Made by a program: the position numbers and the translations under genes
Shown: positions 43,433 to 52,623 of the stretch, piece after piece
Layout of the letters: every line of letters begins with the position of its first letter
Numbering within the stretch: position 1 is the stretch's first letter
Assembly: GCF_000331735.1 (NCBI RefSeq)
Contig: NC_020126.1
Span: 7,877,501-7,941,500, forward strand
DNA from: Myxococcus stipitatus DSM 14675
GTDB lineage: Bacteria; Myxococcota; Myxococcia; Myxococcales; Myxococcaceae
Direction: 5' to 3'
DNA: 64,000 nucleotides
The notes under the pieces: generated by a model
What the model was told of the DNA's origin: nothing
Seen by the model: only the letters and a program-made list of their open reading frames with translations
Databases searched by the model: none

Positions 43433-45897
43433 GCGGGCACCTCCGTGGGTCGCCCCACCGGTGTCGAATCCCCGTGCGGCGCCCGAGGCTCGGACAGGCT
43501 CCACACGGTGAAGAGGACCGTGGCCAGGCTGATGGCGGGCATCGCCACCGCGGCACGCAGCGGCGTCATCCACCCCGCGAGGCACACGGCGACGGCCACG
43601 GTGTTGTAGCCGATGGCCAGGTGCAGCAGCCGCCGCACCACCTGATGAAGGTGTCGGGACAGCCGCAGGGCCTCGCGCAGCGAGGAGAGTCCCTCGCCCA
43701 CCAGGAAGAAGTCGCTCTTGCCCGGCATCACCGGCCGGTCGATGGCGGGCGTCCCCGCGCACAGCGCCCGCTCGAAGGCGAGGCTGTCGTTGACGCCATC
43801 CCCCAGATAGAGCGTGTCCGCCGCGCCCAGGCGCGAGACGGCGAAGGCCTTCTCCTCGGGCCGCAGGCCCCCCAGGGCCCGCCCCGCCGGCACGTCGAGC
43901 GAGGAGGCCAGCGCCTGCACCCGCGCGGGTGCGTCCCCCGAGATGAGCCACACCTCATGGCCCTCCGCCTGGAGCGCCAGGACCTCGCGCCGGGCATCCG
44001 GACGCAGGGCCTCCCGCACCGGGAACGCGGCGACAGGGGCTCCGTCGCGGAAGAGCACGGTGCCGCGAAGCCCGTCGGCGGCGGCACGCTCGGGAGTCGA
44101 GACCGCCTCGGTGGGAGTCGTTGCCTCCACGCGCATGCGCCAGTCCGCGCGCCCCAGCCGCCAGCACACACCGCCGCGCACCCACTCCATCCCATGGCCC
44201 GGGTGCTCCGTCACACGTGCGTCCGCGTCGAAGCGGGCCCCCTGCCGCGAGAGTGCCTCCGCGAGACAGCGGCTCACGGGGTGGTTGCTCCGCGCGGCCA
44301 GGTTGAAGGCGACCTCGCGCGCTTCTCCACCGAGCGACTCCAGGCCCGCGCGGTCCACGAGCTCCATCCGCCCGAGCGTCAGCGTCCCCGTCTTGTCGAA
44401 CAGCACCCGCCGCACACGAGGCAGCCGGTCCAGCAGGTCCGTCGCCCGGATGAAGAAGCCCTCGCGCCGGAGCCGCGCCTGCACCAGCTCGTACGCCAGC
44501 GGCGTGGCAATCCCGATGGCGCACGGACACGTCACCACCAGCAGCGCCACCGCCACCTCGAGCGCCTTGTCGGGCCCCGACGGCCACCACAGCACCAGCC
44601 CCAGCGCGGAGACCGCGAGCACCGTCACCACCCAGCGCCGCGACACGGACTCCCAGAAGCGCGTATGCCCCGCGCCTCGGCCCGCGCCGCCTTCCGGAGG
44701 ACGGCGCAGCAACGCCACCAGCGGCGAGTCCTGGAAGGACTGTCGCGCGAGTGCTCGCACCGCCTCGCGGCCCGCGTTGAAGGCCCCCGCGGGCAGCACC
44801 TCTCCCGCCAGGACTTCGCGCTCGTCGGGCTCGCCGGTCATCCAGTCCGTGGAGACGCGCGCATGCCCATCGAGCAGCTCCGCCTCCACCGGCACCAGGT
44901 CTCCCGGAGCGATGACCAGCAGGTCCCCTTGCGCCACCTGCGACACCCGCACCGTGTCCAGCCGCGCACCGGTCTGCCGGCGGACGAAGAGGCCCTCCGC
45001 GCCATCGTCCTCGAGGAGGAATCGCCGGTTGCGCTCCAGCACCCGCTGCTGAAGCCAGCGGCCCACCAGCATCAACGTGACGAAGGTGTTGAGCGTGTCG
45101 AAGTACGCCAGGTCCCCTCGCCCGCTCCGGGCCTGGACCAGCGACGTGCCGAACACCATCAGGATGCCCAGCGCGATGGGCAGGTCCAGGTGCGGCACTC
45201 CACGCCGGAGCCCCTGCCACGCCGAGCGGAAGAACGGCCACCCGCCCACCGCCACCACGAGCGTGGACAGCCCCAGGCTCAGCCAGGTGAAGAGCCCGAA
45301 GACGTCTCCATCCTCCGGCGCGAGCCCCACGTAGAAGCTCACCGAGAACAACATCACGTTCATCGAGAGCGCCACGCAGATGCCCAGGCGGATGGGCAGG
45401 TCCAGGCTCGCGGGCGCGGGGCGCTTGCGGCTGGGGCCGAAGAGATAGCCGAACGCCTCCACCGCGCGCAGGTACCCGCTCACGTCGAACGCGCCACGCC
45501 TCCACTGCATGCGCGCCTTGCCCAGCGCCGGGTCCACCGTCAGCCCCGCGCCTCCGGGCTGGCGACGAAACAGCTCATTCATCAACCAGACGCAGGCGGC
45601 GCAGTGGATGCCCTGGACGTCGAGCTCCAGCGAACACAGCGCTCCCGGCGCCGACTCCGCGCGCGCGACGAGCGGCTCCAGCCACGCGAGCCCACGACCT
45701 CGAGCAGGCTCCGCCGCGGGCGCCGTTCCTCCCGTCGCGAGGTCGTAGTAGCGGGTCAGCCCCTGCGAGACGAGCAGGCCGTGGACCGCCTCGCAGCCCG
45801 CGCAGCAGAACTCGCGCGAGGCCGCGCCTTCCGGCACGCGGCTGCCACAGTGAAGGCAGGGGGCCTCGTCGGGCCGGCTTTGCGCGGAGTCAGGCAT
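43429..45897 (-). CDS. ccoI: Copper-translocating P-type ATPase CcoI (FixI)
   Basis: An 822-residue P1B ATPase for copper delivery to the cbb3 oxidase. The N-terminal Cys-rich segment is PCLHCGSRVP and REFCCAGCEAVHG, then a metal-binding domain with GIHCAACVWLMNEL. Membrane helices include the CPC motif (VTCPCAIGIATPLAYE). Catalytic motifs are DKTGTLTLGR (phosphorylated Asp), SNHPVSRCLAE and LYLGDGVNDSLAFERA. The N-terminal zinc-ribbon-like Cys pairs plus the cco neighbourhood separate it from CopA. The start is ATG 45897; a GTG four codons upstream is also possible. It is the first gene of the cco operon. Confidence 0.93.
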   Translation of the reverse strand: MPDSAQSRPDEAPCLHCGSRVPEGAASREFCCAGCEAVHGLLVSQGLTRYYDLATGGTAPAAEPARGRGLAWLEPLVARAESAPGALCSLELDVQGIHCAACVWLMNELFRRQPGGAGLTVDPALGKARMQWRRGAFDVSGYLRAVEAFGYLFGPSRKRPAPASLDLPIRLGICVALSMNVMLFSVSFYVGLAPEDGDVFGLFTWLSLGLSTLVVAVGGWPFFRSAWQGLRRGVPHLDLPIALGILMVFGTSLVQARSGRGDLAYFDTLNTFVTLMLVGRWLQQRVLERNRRFLLEDDGAEGLFVRRQTGARLDTVRVSQVAQGDLLVIAPGDLVPVEAELLDGHARVSTDWMTGEPDEREVLAGEVLPAGAFNAGREAVRALARQSFQDSPLVALLRRPPEGGAGRGAGHTRFWESVSRRWVVTVLAVSALGLVLWWPSGPDKALEVAVALLVVTCPCAIGIATPLAYELVQARLRREGFFIRATDLLDRLPRVRRVLFDKTGTLTLGRMELVDRAGLESLGGEAREVAFNLAARSNHPVSRCLAEALSRQGARFDADARVTEHPGHGMEWVRGGVCWRLGRADWRMRVEATTPTEAVSTPERAAADGLRGTVLFRDGAPVAAFPVREALRPDARREVLALQAEGHEVWLISGDAPARVQALASSLDVPAGRALGGLRPEEKAFAVSRLGAADTLYLGDGVNDSLAFERALCAGTPAIDRPVMPGKSDFFLVGEGLSSLREALRLSRHLHQVVRRLLHLAIGYNTVAVAVCLAGWMTPLRAAVAMPAISLATVLFTVWSLSEPRAPHGDSTPVGRPTEVPA

Positions 45898-45945
45898 GCA
45901 AGCCGCCACCTTGCGAACGGCATGCCTGTTGCGATGGAGCCGTGC

Positions 45946-46647
45946 ATGTCCATCGACGTCCCCGCCCTACTCGCTTCACTGGTGCCCACGCCCACGCTGC
46001 TCACGGCGGCCGTGGGCGCACTCACCGTGGGGCTCACGGGCAGCGTGCACTGCTTCCTCATGTGTGGGCCGCTCGCGTGCGCCAGCCTCCCGTCGATACC
46101 CGGCGCCGACAGACGGCGGGCCCTGCTCGCCTATCAAGGCGCGCGGCTGGGCGCGTATGCACTCGTGGGGGGCCTGCTGGGCGCGCTGGGCGGTGGCGTC
46201 GCACGCGCGCTCGCTGTCTCCACGCGGCCCTATCTCCCCTGGTTGATGATCGCCGCACTCGTGGCATCGGCCCTGGACCTGGGAAAGCGCCTGCCTCCCC
46301 TCCCGGGGCTCGCGCGGCTGGCTCGCGGGCTGTCGCGGTGGAGCGCAAAGTTTTCGTGGACGGTTCGCGCGGGCGCAATGGGTGCGGTGACGCCCCTGCT
46401 CCCCTGCGGTCTGCTCTACGGCGTGTTCGCCGTGGCGCTCGCCAGTGGCTCGTTCGCGGGGGGCGCGCTGGTGATGGGAGCGTTCGCCGTGGGCGGGCTC
46501 CCCGCGCTGTTCGTCGCTCAGCTCCAGTGGGGCTTGTGGAGCAAGCGGCCTCGCCTCTCGCACTTCCTCCTGAAGCGGGCCATGCCCCTGACAGCGGCCG
46601 TCGTGCTCGCCGTCCGCGCGGTGGAGACATCAGGGTCGTGCCACTGA
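45946..46647 (+). CDS. Sulfite exporter TauE/SafE-like membrane protein (CcoA/DsbD-side cco accessory)
   Basis: A 233-residue protein with about six transmembrane helices. The first has the family feature GLTGSVHCFLMCGPLACA (Gly-rich, with Cys-x-x-x-Cys and His), a second repeat has GAMGAVTPLLPCGLLYGVFA, and it is Pro-Cys-Gly rich as in the DsbD-type SafE proteins often linked to cbb3 or copper genes. It probably handles copper or redox equivalents for oxidase assembly; sulfite export is not supported. It is divergent from ccoI, with starts 48 bp apart, so the two share one regulatory gap. ATG 45946 has GGAG six bases upstream. Confidence 0.8.
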   Translation: MSIDVPALLASLVPTPTLLTAAVGALTVGLTGSVHCFLMCGPLACASLPSIPGADRRRALLAYQGARLGAYALVGGLLGALGGGVARALAVSTRPYLPWLMIAALVASALDLGKRLPPLPGLARLARGLSRWSAKFSWTVRAGAMGAVTPLLPCGLLYGVFAVALASGSFAGGALVMGAFAVGGLPALFVAQLQWGLWSKRPRLSHFLLKRAMPLTAAVVLAVRAVETSGSCH

Positions 46648-46661
46648 CGTCCCCGTGGCAC
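46638..46661. terminator. Hairpin at convergent gene ends
   Basis: GTGCCAC (46638-46644) pairs with GTGGCAC (46655-46661) around a 10-nt loop, spanning the SafE-like stop codon and ending where the opposite gene stops. It is a modest stem without a T run; a role in ending both transcripts is inferred from position. Confidence 0.4.
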
Positions 46662-47477
46662 TCACTCCAACAGGCCTTGGAGCACCGCCTGGCGCATCAC
46701 CTCCGCGAGCACATCCATCCCCTGCACCGTGCTCACGCGCCGGACGGAGACATCCCCCGCCGACAGCTGCGTGGAGTCTCCGACGACGAAGGGCAGCGGA
46801 CGCCGACCCAGGCGGAGCAGGCGCTCGTCATGAAACGCACCGGGCGCGCGGACGCACAACATCCCCATCAGCTTCGTCATGTTCGCGATTCGCGAGGGCT
46901 GCATCTCCGCGCCGAGGCACGAGAAGTCCATCCCGTGCTCCCCCAGCAGCGCGCTCCGGCCATCGCGGGAGAAGACGTAGATGACTTGAGACGTCTCCTC
47001 GGTCTCCTGCTTCACCGTCTTCGGGCCCGTGCGCGGCAACAGCAGCCCGTGTGACGCGATGGCGAGCCCGTACGCCTTGGCGGTGTCCAGCTTGCTGGGC
47101 GCCTCCTTGTGCTCGCTGCGCGTGCGCACGGAGCTGGCGGCTCGCAGCACCGCGACCACGTCGCTCCAGGGCAGCTCCAGCGACTCACCGGCGCGCGACG
47201 TGAAGACCGCCGACGCATCTCCCAGCGTCACCCGGCGCGCCATCAACCAGTCCGCGCCCAGGCCCCGCTCATCCACCGCCAGCACCGAGAGCCCCAGGCC
47301 CCGGAGCTTCTCCACCAGCGCCTCCGCGGCCTCGGGGGCGAGCCGGGCCAACAGCGCGGGCGGCTCCGGCGCCAGCCGCATCCGAGCCTCCGCGGGAGCC
47401 ATCCCCATCACCGAGGCCAAGGCCACCGCCGCCGCTTGCATGTCCGGCGGCGCTTCCACGAGCGCGACGACCTTCAC
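46662..47477 (-). CDS. Hypothetical cytosolic protein
   Basis: A 271-residue protein from GTG 47477, preceded by GAGGTGG. The start reads MKVVALVEAPPDMQAAAVAL, then GMAPAEARMRLAPEPPALLA and LVEKLRGLGLSVLAVDERGL, a small alpha/beta domain that occurs in myxobacterial proteins of unknown function. The middle (VTLGDASAVFTSRAGESLEL, WSDVVAVLRAASSV) looks beta-rich, and the end is amphipathic. There are no signal peptide, membrane helix or catalytic motifs. It is probably monocistronic. Confidence 0.75.
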   Translation of the reverse strand: MKVVALVEAPPDMQAAAVALASVMGMAPAEARMRLAPEPPALLARLAPEAAEALVEKLRGLGLSVLAVDERGLGADWLMARRVTLGDASAVFTSRAGESLELPWSDVVAVLRAASSVRTRSEHKEAPSKLDTAKAYGLAIASHGLLLPRTGPKTVKQETEETSQVIYVFSRDGRSALLGEHGMDFSCLGAEMQPSRIANMTKLMGMLCVRAPGAFHDERLLRLGRRPLPFVVGDSTQLSAGDVSVRRVSTVQGMDVLAEVMRQAVLQGLLE

Positions 47478-47523
47478 GTGTCCACCTCGCTTCCGCGTTC
47501 AGCGGCAGTGGACCACGTTCCCC

Positions 47524-47946
47524 TCACGAGCGCGAGCGACCCGCCTGCAACCACAAGTCCTGCACCAGGGGCGCTTCCTCCGCCACCAGCGCATCCCTCG
47601 GCTCGAACACCTGGCGCAGCTCGATCTGGGAGTCGGAGCCCCCTTGCGGGTGCAGCCAGCGCCGCCCCCACTCCAGCGCCTCCTCCAAGGAGCGCACCTG
47701 AATCATCCAGAATCCAGCAATCAGTTGCTGCGTTTCCGAGAACGGCCCGTGTGTCACCGTGCGCTTGCCTTGTGAGAAATCGATGCGTGCACCGGACGCG
47801 CTGGGGTGAAGGCCCGCCGCATCCAGGAGCACGCCTGCTCGCACCAGCTCGTCATTGTAGCGGTCCATCTCCCTGACGAGGGCCTCGCTCGGCCACAGCT
47901 CTGATTCGGTGTCCCGGCTGGCCTTCAGCAGCAGCATGAATCGCAT
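47524..47946 (-). CDS. YciI family (DGPF/YCII-related) protein
   Basis: A 140-residue alpha/beta ferredoxin-like fold protein of the YCII-related (formerly DGPF) family: MRFMLLLKASRDTESELWPS, RYNDELVRAGVLLDAAGLHP, THGPFSETQQLIAGFWMIQV and SLEEALEWGRRWLHPQGGSD. The HGPF phrase is the DGPF motif with His for Asp. Such proteins often accompany ECF sigma factors; none is adjacent here. ATG 47946 is preferred because AGGAGA is 7 bp upstream; ATG 47952 is too close to it. Function is unknown. Confidence 0.88.
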   Translation of the reverse strand: MRFMLLLKASRDTESELWPSEALVREMDRYNDELVRAGVLLDAAGLHPSASGARIDFSQGKRTVTHGPFSETQQLIAGFWMIQVRSLEEALEWGRRWLHPQGGSDSQIELRQVFEPRDALVAEEAPLVQDLWLQAGRSRS

Positions 47947-48117
47947 CGTCATGTCTCCTCATGGGTTCCAGAGCCACACACCCGACGCCATCCACGTGAA
48001 ATCCATCGTGGCTCCAGCCTCGCGACGAACGAGACACACGAGGTTCGACACGCCTCTCTTGCGCACCCTCGCAGCCGCTATACGACCTGCGCTCCCCGAG
48101 GTCCGACCCCGTCCGCG

Positions 48118-48131
48118 CCGGATTTATCCGG
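48118..48131. promoter_or_regulatory. Perfect palindrome in the 380-bp gap upstream of the SRPBCC gene
   Basis: CCGGAT-TT-ATCCGG lies in the otherwise gene-free stretch 47947-48326, about 200 bp before the SRPBCC start. The stretch just after it (48132-48170) is locally AT-rich (ATTTTCC, CAATTATTTCC), as promoters in this genome tend to be. No regulator can be named. Nothing else was seen in the gap. Confidence 0.35.
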
Positions 48132-48326
48132 GCATTTTCCCCGAGGGACAATCCTCAATTATTTCCATGGGTTGCGAGGCCGGAGAGGGGAAAAACAGGG
48201 GTCATGTCGATCGCCCCACGGCCATTTCGTCGCCGCATTGAAGGCGGGATCCAAACCCGCGGCGGAGTCCTCCGGAGACCCGGCCGACTCCCCTATTCCC
48301 GACGCTTCTCACAAGGAGAGACTCAC

Positions 48327-48914
48327 ATGGCCAAGCGCATTGGTTCCGCTGTCGTCGTGCTCATCGCCGGCTTGATTGTCTTCATCGCCACGCGCCCTGA
48401 TTCGTTCCACATCTCCCGCACGCGGCCCATCCAGGCCTCGCCGGAAGTCGTGCACGGACTCATCAACAACTTCTCGAAGTGGCCCCAGTGGTCGCCGTAC
48501 GAGAAGGTCGACCCCAACATGGAGCGCACCTATGAAGGCGCCGAGGAGGGCGTGGGCGCGGGCTACGCGTGGAAGGGGAACAAGAACATCGGCGCGGGCC
48601 GGATGACCATCGTCGACAGCAAGCCCGGCGAGCGCATCACCATCCGCCTCGAGTTCATCGAGCCCTTCGCCGCCGTGAACCAGGCCGAGTTCGTCCTCGC
48701 CGCGAGCGGCAACACCACCCAGGTCACCTGGAGCATGTCGGGGCCGAACACCTTCATGGGGAAGGCCATGATGGGCTTCGGCTTCATGGAGTCCTTCGTG
48801 GGCACGCAGTTGGAGAAGGGCCTGGAGGACCTGGACACGGTCGCGCGCGAGGAGGCCCGCAAGGCCACCCAGTCCGCGCAGGCGGAGCGCAACCGCCTCG
48901 CGCCCGCGCACTGA
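48327..48914 (+). CDS. Membrane-anchored SRPBCC family protein
   Basis: A 195-residue protein with an N-terminal membrane segment (GSAVVVLIAGLIVFIATRP) and an SRPBCC/polyketide-cyclase-2-like domain: HISRTRPIQASPEVVHGLIN, FSKWPQWSPYEKVDPNMERT, GERITIRLEFIEPFAAVNQA, TQVTWSMSGPNTFMGKAMMG. Such domains bind lipids or hydrophobic ligands. The start is ATG 48327 with AAGGAGAG six bases upstream, one of the best SD sequences in the window; a longer frame from 48204 is rejected. The C-terminus is helical and charged. Ligand unknown. Confidence 0.88.
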   Translation: MAKRIGSAVVVLIAGLIVFIATRPDSFHISRTRPIQASPEVVHGLINNFSKWPQWSPYEKVDPNMERTYEGAEEGVGAGYAWKGNKNIGAGRMTIVDSKPGERITIRLEFIEPFAAVNQAEFVLAASGNTTQVTWSMSGPNTFMGKAMMGFGFMESFVGTQLEKGLEDLDTVAREEARKATQSAQAERNRLAPAH

Positions 48915-48967
48915 AGCTCCCCCCCGAGAGCCCCATGATGATGCACATGCTGTTCGGCCACCTCGGC

Positions 48968-50200
48968 TCACTGGCGCTCGAGCACCGCCGCCACCGCCTG
49001 GCCTCCACTGGTGCACAACGTCACCAGCGCCAGCGACTGGCCCCGCCGCTCGAGCTCATCCAAGGCGGTCCCCACGAGGATGCTCCCCGTCGCGCCCAGG
49101 GGATGTCCCAGGGCGATGGCACCTCCGTTGACGTTGACGCGGTCCAGGTCCAGCTCCAACGCCCGCGCCGTCTGTAGCACCACGGCCGCGAACGCTTCGT
49201 TGATTTCCCAGAGGTCGATGTCGCGCGTCTTCAGCCCCGCGGCATCCAGCGCCTTGCGCGCGGCCAGCGCCGGCCCGGTCAACATCAGCACCGGGTCACT
49301 GCCCACGGCGGACACGGCCCTCACGCGAGCACGCGCCTTCAAGCCATGCGCCCGCAGGTACTCCCGCGACGCCACCAGCACGGCGCCCGCGCCGTCCGCG
49401 ATGCCACTCGCGGTGCCCGCCGTGTGCAGGTGGCGCACCACGCCCGCCCGGGGATAGGCCCGCAGCGCGAGCTCATCCAACGTCTCACCCCGAGGCCCTT
49501 CGGCACGCGCCCCCAGCTGTACGAAGGCGGGCGCCAGCGCGGCCAGCTTCTCCGCCGTCGTGTCCGCGCGCGGAGAGTCATCCGCGGTGAGCAGCACCTC
49601 TCCCGTGTGCGGGTTCGTCACGGGGAACAAGCTCTTGGCGAACCGACCCTCCTTCTGGGCGAGCACCGCGAGCTGCTGCGAGCGCAGGCCCCACGCATCC
49701 AGCTCCTGCCGCGTGAAGCCCTCCAGGGTCGCGATGAGGTCCGAGGAGATGCCCTGGGGGACCTGGAAGAAGCGCTCACGCAGGTCGACGTTGCCGCCGT
49801 CCGTGCCGCCGCCGTCGGCATTGAGGCCGTAGCGGCTCATCTGCTCGACGCCTCCCGCGATGACCAGCCGCTGTGCGCCGGACGCCACGCCCATGGCCGC
49901 CAGTGAGAGGGACTGGAGCCCCGAGCCACAGAAGCGGTTGAGGCTGAAGCCGGGGATGCCGATGGGCCAGCCCGCGGCGAGGACCGCGTTGCGCGCGAGG
50001 TTGGCGCCCTGGGCCTCGAGTTGCGAGACGACGCCGACCACGACGTCATCCACGTCCGCCACGTCGATGCCCGTGCGCAGCGGGAGCTGTTTCAACGTCT
50101 GGGCCATCAGCTCCTGCGGGTGGAGCCCGCTGAGGGCCCCCTTTCCAGGCTTGGCCCGGGCCCGCGGGGTACGCACCGCATCCACGATGTAGGCATCCAT
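48968..50200 (-). CDS. Thiolase (acetyl-CoA C-acyltransferase)
   Basis: A 410-residue thiolase joining or cleaving acyl-CoA by C-C bond exchange. It starts MDAYIVDAVRTPRARAKPGK with GGAGGGAG upstream. Catalytic Cys is in SLNRFCGSGLQSLSLAAMGV, the His in NVNGGAIALGHPLGATGSIL, and the C-terminal active-site Cys in ALVTLCTSGGQAVAAVLE, where the usual Gly-Gly-Gly is Ser-Gly-Gly. The length and NEAFAAVVLQ segment fit the degradative or FadA type. No fad operon is adjacent. A TetR regulator is divergent and may control it, as FadR-like TetRs control beta-oxidation in many bacteria. Confidence 0.93.
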   Translation of the reverse strand: MDAYIVDAVRTPRARAKPGKGALSGLHPQELMAQTLKQLPLRTGIDVADVDDVVVGVVSQLEAQGANLARNAVLAAGWPIGIPGFSLNRFCGSGLQSLSLAAMGVASGAQRLVIAGGVEQMSRYGLNADGGGTDGGNVDLRERFFQVPQGISSDLIATLEGFTRQELDAWGLRSQQLAVLAQKEGRFAKSLFPVTNPHTGEVLLTADDSPRADTTAEKLAALAPAFVQLGARAEGPRGETLDELALRAYPRAGVVRHLHTAGTASGIADGAGAVLVASREYLRAHGLKARARVRAVSAVGSDPVLMLTGPALAARKALDAAGLKTRDIDLWEINEAFAAVVLQTARALELDLDRVNVNGGAIALGHPLGATGSILVGTALDELERRGQSLALVTLCTSGGQAVAAVLERQ

Positions 50201-50368
50201 CGACGCTCCCTCCAGTCACGGGCGGCGCCATGCACGCCCTGGCCACAACCATATGATGAGCATAATACGGTCGCAATTCGAAGGGAGCGTGCGTCCGGGC
50301 GCCCCTTGAGGAAAGGCGATGTTCGGCGCGATGATGTGTATTATTGTGTGACACGAGGTGAGACCCAG

Positions 50369-50989
50369 GTGCCGCATCCCCCGGAGCAGAAGCAGTCGAC
50401 CCACGAGCGAATCCTGGAGGCGGCGGGAGGGCTGTTCCGTCAGAAGGGGTTCCTGGGGGCCAGCGTCGAGACGGTGATGCGCGCCGCGGGCCTCACGGTG
50501 GGCGGCTTCTATGCGCACTTCAGCTCGAAGCAGGCGCTGCTCGTCGAGTCGCTCCGGCGAATCATGAGCCGTCAGCGGGTGGACTGGCCGCAGGGGCTCG
50601 AGGACCTGCGGGGCGAGGAGTGGCTGAGCCACATGGTGCGGCGCTATCTCTCGCGCACGCACCGGGACGCGGAGGTGCCCGCGTGTCCCCTTCCCGCCGT
50701 GCTGTCCGACGTGGTGCGCGGAGAGGCGGAGCTGAAGCTGGCGCTGGCGAAGGAGCTGGACCTGACGGCGGAGAACTTCGCCGCGCATCTCCCCTCGGAC
50801 GAGCGGGCCAGCGCGAGGGAGCGTGCGCTGGCGACCTATGCGCTGTGCATCGGGACGTTGACGCTGGCGAAGGCGACCGCCGGCACGCCGCTGTCCGACG
50901 AGCTGCTCAAGGCGGCTCGGAGGGTCGCGGTGCTCGCGGCGACCACGTCTGAGCCAGCGGACGGAGACAAGGGCGGCGCGGCGAAGTGA
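50369..50989 (+). CDS. TetR family transcriptional regulator
   Basis: A ~206-residue regulator. GTG 50369 is chosen because AGGTGA lies seven bases upstream; GTG 50348 is an alternative. HTH: THERILEAAGGLFRQKGFLG, SVETVMRAAGLTVGGFYAHF, SSKQALLVESL. The C-terminal domain has CPLPAVLSDVVRGEAELKLA, resembling the TetR_C branch with a Cys-Pro loop seen in AcrR-like regulators with small ligands. It is divergent from the thiolase gene; the 168-bp gap (50201-50368) is locally AT-rich and should contain both promoters. Confidence 0.88.
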   Translation: MPHPPEQKQSTHERILEAAGGLFRQKGFLGASVETVMRAAGLTVGGFYAHFSSKQALLVESLRRIMSRQRVDWPQGLEDLRGEEWLSHMVRRYLSRTHRDAEVPACPLPAVLSDVVRGEAELKLALAKELDLTAENFAAHLPSDERASARERALATYALCIGTLTLAKATAGTPLSDELLKAARRVAVLAATTSEPADGDKGGAAK

Positions 50990-51050
50990 TGTCAGTGGTC
51001 GGCGGCATCCCCTGGCGCGGCAGGCAGAACCGTCGCATGGACAATCCCCT

Positions 51051-51324
51051 CCGCTGACGCCGCGCCTCGTGCCCGCTGGCGCGGGACTGCGCACTCCGCT
51101 TCGGCAAGCAGCACCGCTGCCGCAACGTTCCTCGCCCCGGACACCCGGCCGCCCGACGCGCAGCCCTGCTGCGCGAAGCGCCACCGGATGGATGTGTAGC
51201 CACTCCGGGCCCTGGGCCAGGCGCTCAACCGAGGCGGCCTTGCTCACGCTTCTTCAGCAAGCAGCACCACCGCGGACGTTCCTCGCCGCTGACGCCGGGC
51301 CCTGCGCCCGGCGCGCGGCCCTGC
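51051..51324 (-). pseudogene. Decayed duplications of the SEC-C gene 3' end
   Basis: The 335 bp between the TetR and SEC-C genes has no intact gene. Sequence at about 51171-51237 repeats the SEC-C gene end at 51341-51405: its minus-strand reading ERLAQGPEWLHIHPVALRAA parallels ERIARCQEWLKTHPVALRAA. Two further blocks, 51051-51102 and 51110-51180, match 51288-51335 and 51252-51345. The whole stretch therefore looks like two or three degenerate direct copies of about 140-170 bp covering the gene's tail and trailer. Confidence 0.65.
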
Positions 51325-52623
51325 TCACTCCGCTGCTGCGCGCAGCGCCACCGGATGGGTTTTCAGCCACTCCTGGCACCGCGCGATGCGCTCGGCCGAG
51401 GCGGGCAGTCCCATCTGGAGCAGCAGCGTCCGGTAGGGCTCGAAGCCCTCCGGCGTCCAGGTGGTCAGCGCCTTCAGGTCCGCGAGCGCCACCATCTCCT
51501 CCGCCGAGCGCCCCGCCGCCTCCTGCCGCGCCGTCAGCAACGCGGCCAGCGCCATGCGCGCGGGCTCGGCCTCGAACGCAATCGACGCGTCCGTGTACCA
51601 GGCGCGCAGCGCCTCATCCAACGATGCGTCCTGGGCCTTCTCACGCATGCGCCCCAACATCCCCGCGAGGAAGTCCTCGTCGAGCGCGCCCTTCACGCCG
51701 CGCAGGAGCGCCGTCACCGCTTCCCTGCGCACCGTGGGCTCGGAGCCCGGCGGCAGGCCCTTGAGCGCCTGCATCGGCTCCCACAGGACACACGTGAGCC
51801 AGAGCTCCTCCTCCGGCGCGAACACCGGCGGCGTGGACGCCTCGCGCAGCTTCGCCTCGACGCGGCCCGCGCGCTCCTTGGCCTCACGCGCGATGCGCTC
51901 GGCCAGCTCCGGGTCCTCCTTCACGAAGTTCAGGAGCGCATCCACGTTCCCCTCGCGCGCCTGCTTGAGCGCCTCGCGCGCCTGCTCGGTCATCGAGGAC
52001 TCATCGAGCAGCGCCTCGTGCTTCTCCAGCCACTCCTTGTGCCGCGCCCGCCACTCGCGGAACTGCACGTCGAACACCACCTTGATGATGGGGTGGTCCT
52101 CCAACCGGAGGCCCTTCGGCCGGTTCGCCTTGAGCGACAGCCGGGAGACCGCCCCCAGAACACCCTGGTCCTCGCGCGACTGCCCCGGCTTCTGTGATCG
52201 GTTGAGCGTCTCCAGCGCCAGGCCCGTCAGGAAGATGCCCGCCTGCTCCGCGCCCAGCTCCCGCATCCATCCCTTGAACAACGCCTGATACATGCTCGCG
52301 GCGTCCGTGGCCTCCTCGTCCGTCAGGCGCGCCAGCTGCGTGTTCACGAACGCGTCGAAGGCGTCCGACTTGAACCGCAGCCTCGGCTCCGGCCCCCACT
52401 CCGCGAGGAGCTGACCGAACCGCTCCAGCGCGAACATCGGATAGCTCCCGTCGGCCTGCCGCTGCCGCCCCTTGGTCGCCAGGAAGGACGCCTCCTGGGG
52501 GCGATGGACAGGGACACTCGGAGGCGGCGCGCTCGCGCGGTCCTGGGCGGCGTGGCACACCTTGTACTTCTTGCCGCTGCCGCAGGGGCACGGGTCGTTG
52601 CGTCCGGGTTTCTTCTGACTCAA
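51325..52623 (-). CDS. SEC-C metal-binding domain protein
   Basis: A 432-residue protein. The N-terminal SEC-C zinc motif is GRNDPCPCGSGKKYKVCH (CxC-x8-CH), as at the end of SecA and in many stand-alone proteins. The rest is a long all-helical domain (ERFGQLLAEWGPEPRLRFKS, KEWLEKHEALLDESSMTEQA, EDFLAGMLGRMREKAQD) without a named family. The start is TTG 52623 since the motif lies a few residues in and no ATG fits; GAGAGG is about 10 bp upstream. It may bind zinc and nucleic acid or protein partners. The downstream 300 bp holds decayed copies of its 3' end. Confidence 0.88.
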   Translation of the reverse strand: MSQKKPGRNDPCPCGSGKKYKVCHAAQDRASAPPPSVPVHRPQEASFLATKGRQRQADGSYPMFALERFGQLLAEWGPEPRLRFKSDAFDAFVNTQLARLTDEEATDAASMYQALFKGWMRELGAEQAGIFLTGLALETLNRSQKPGQSREDQGVLGAVSRLSLKANRPKGLRLEDHPIIKVVFDVQFREWRARHKEWLEKHEALLDESSMTEQAREALKQAREGNVDALLNFVKEDPELAERIAREAKERAGRVEAKLREASTPPVFAPEEELWLTCVLWEPMQALKGLPPGSEPTVRREAVTALLRGVKGALDEDFLAGMLGRMREKAQDASLDEALRAWYTDASIAFEAEPARMALAALLTARQEAAGRSAEEMVALADLKALTTWTPEGFEPYRTLLLQMGLPASAERIARCQEWLKTHPVALRAAAE

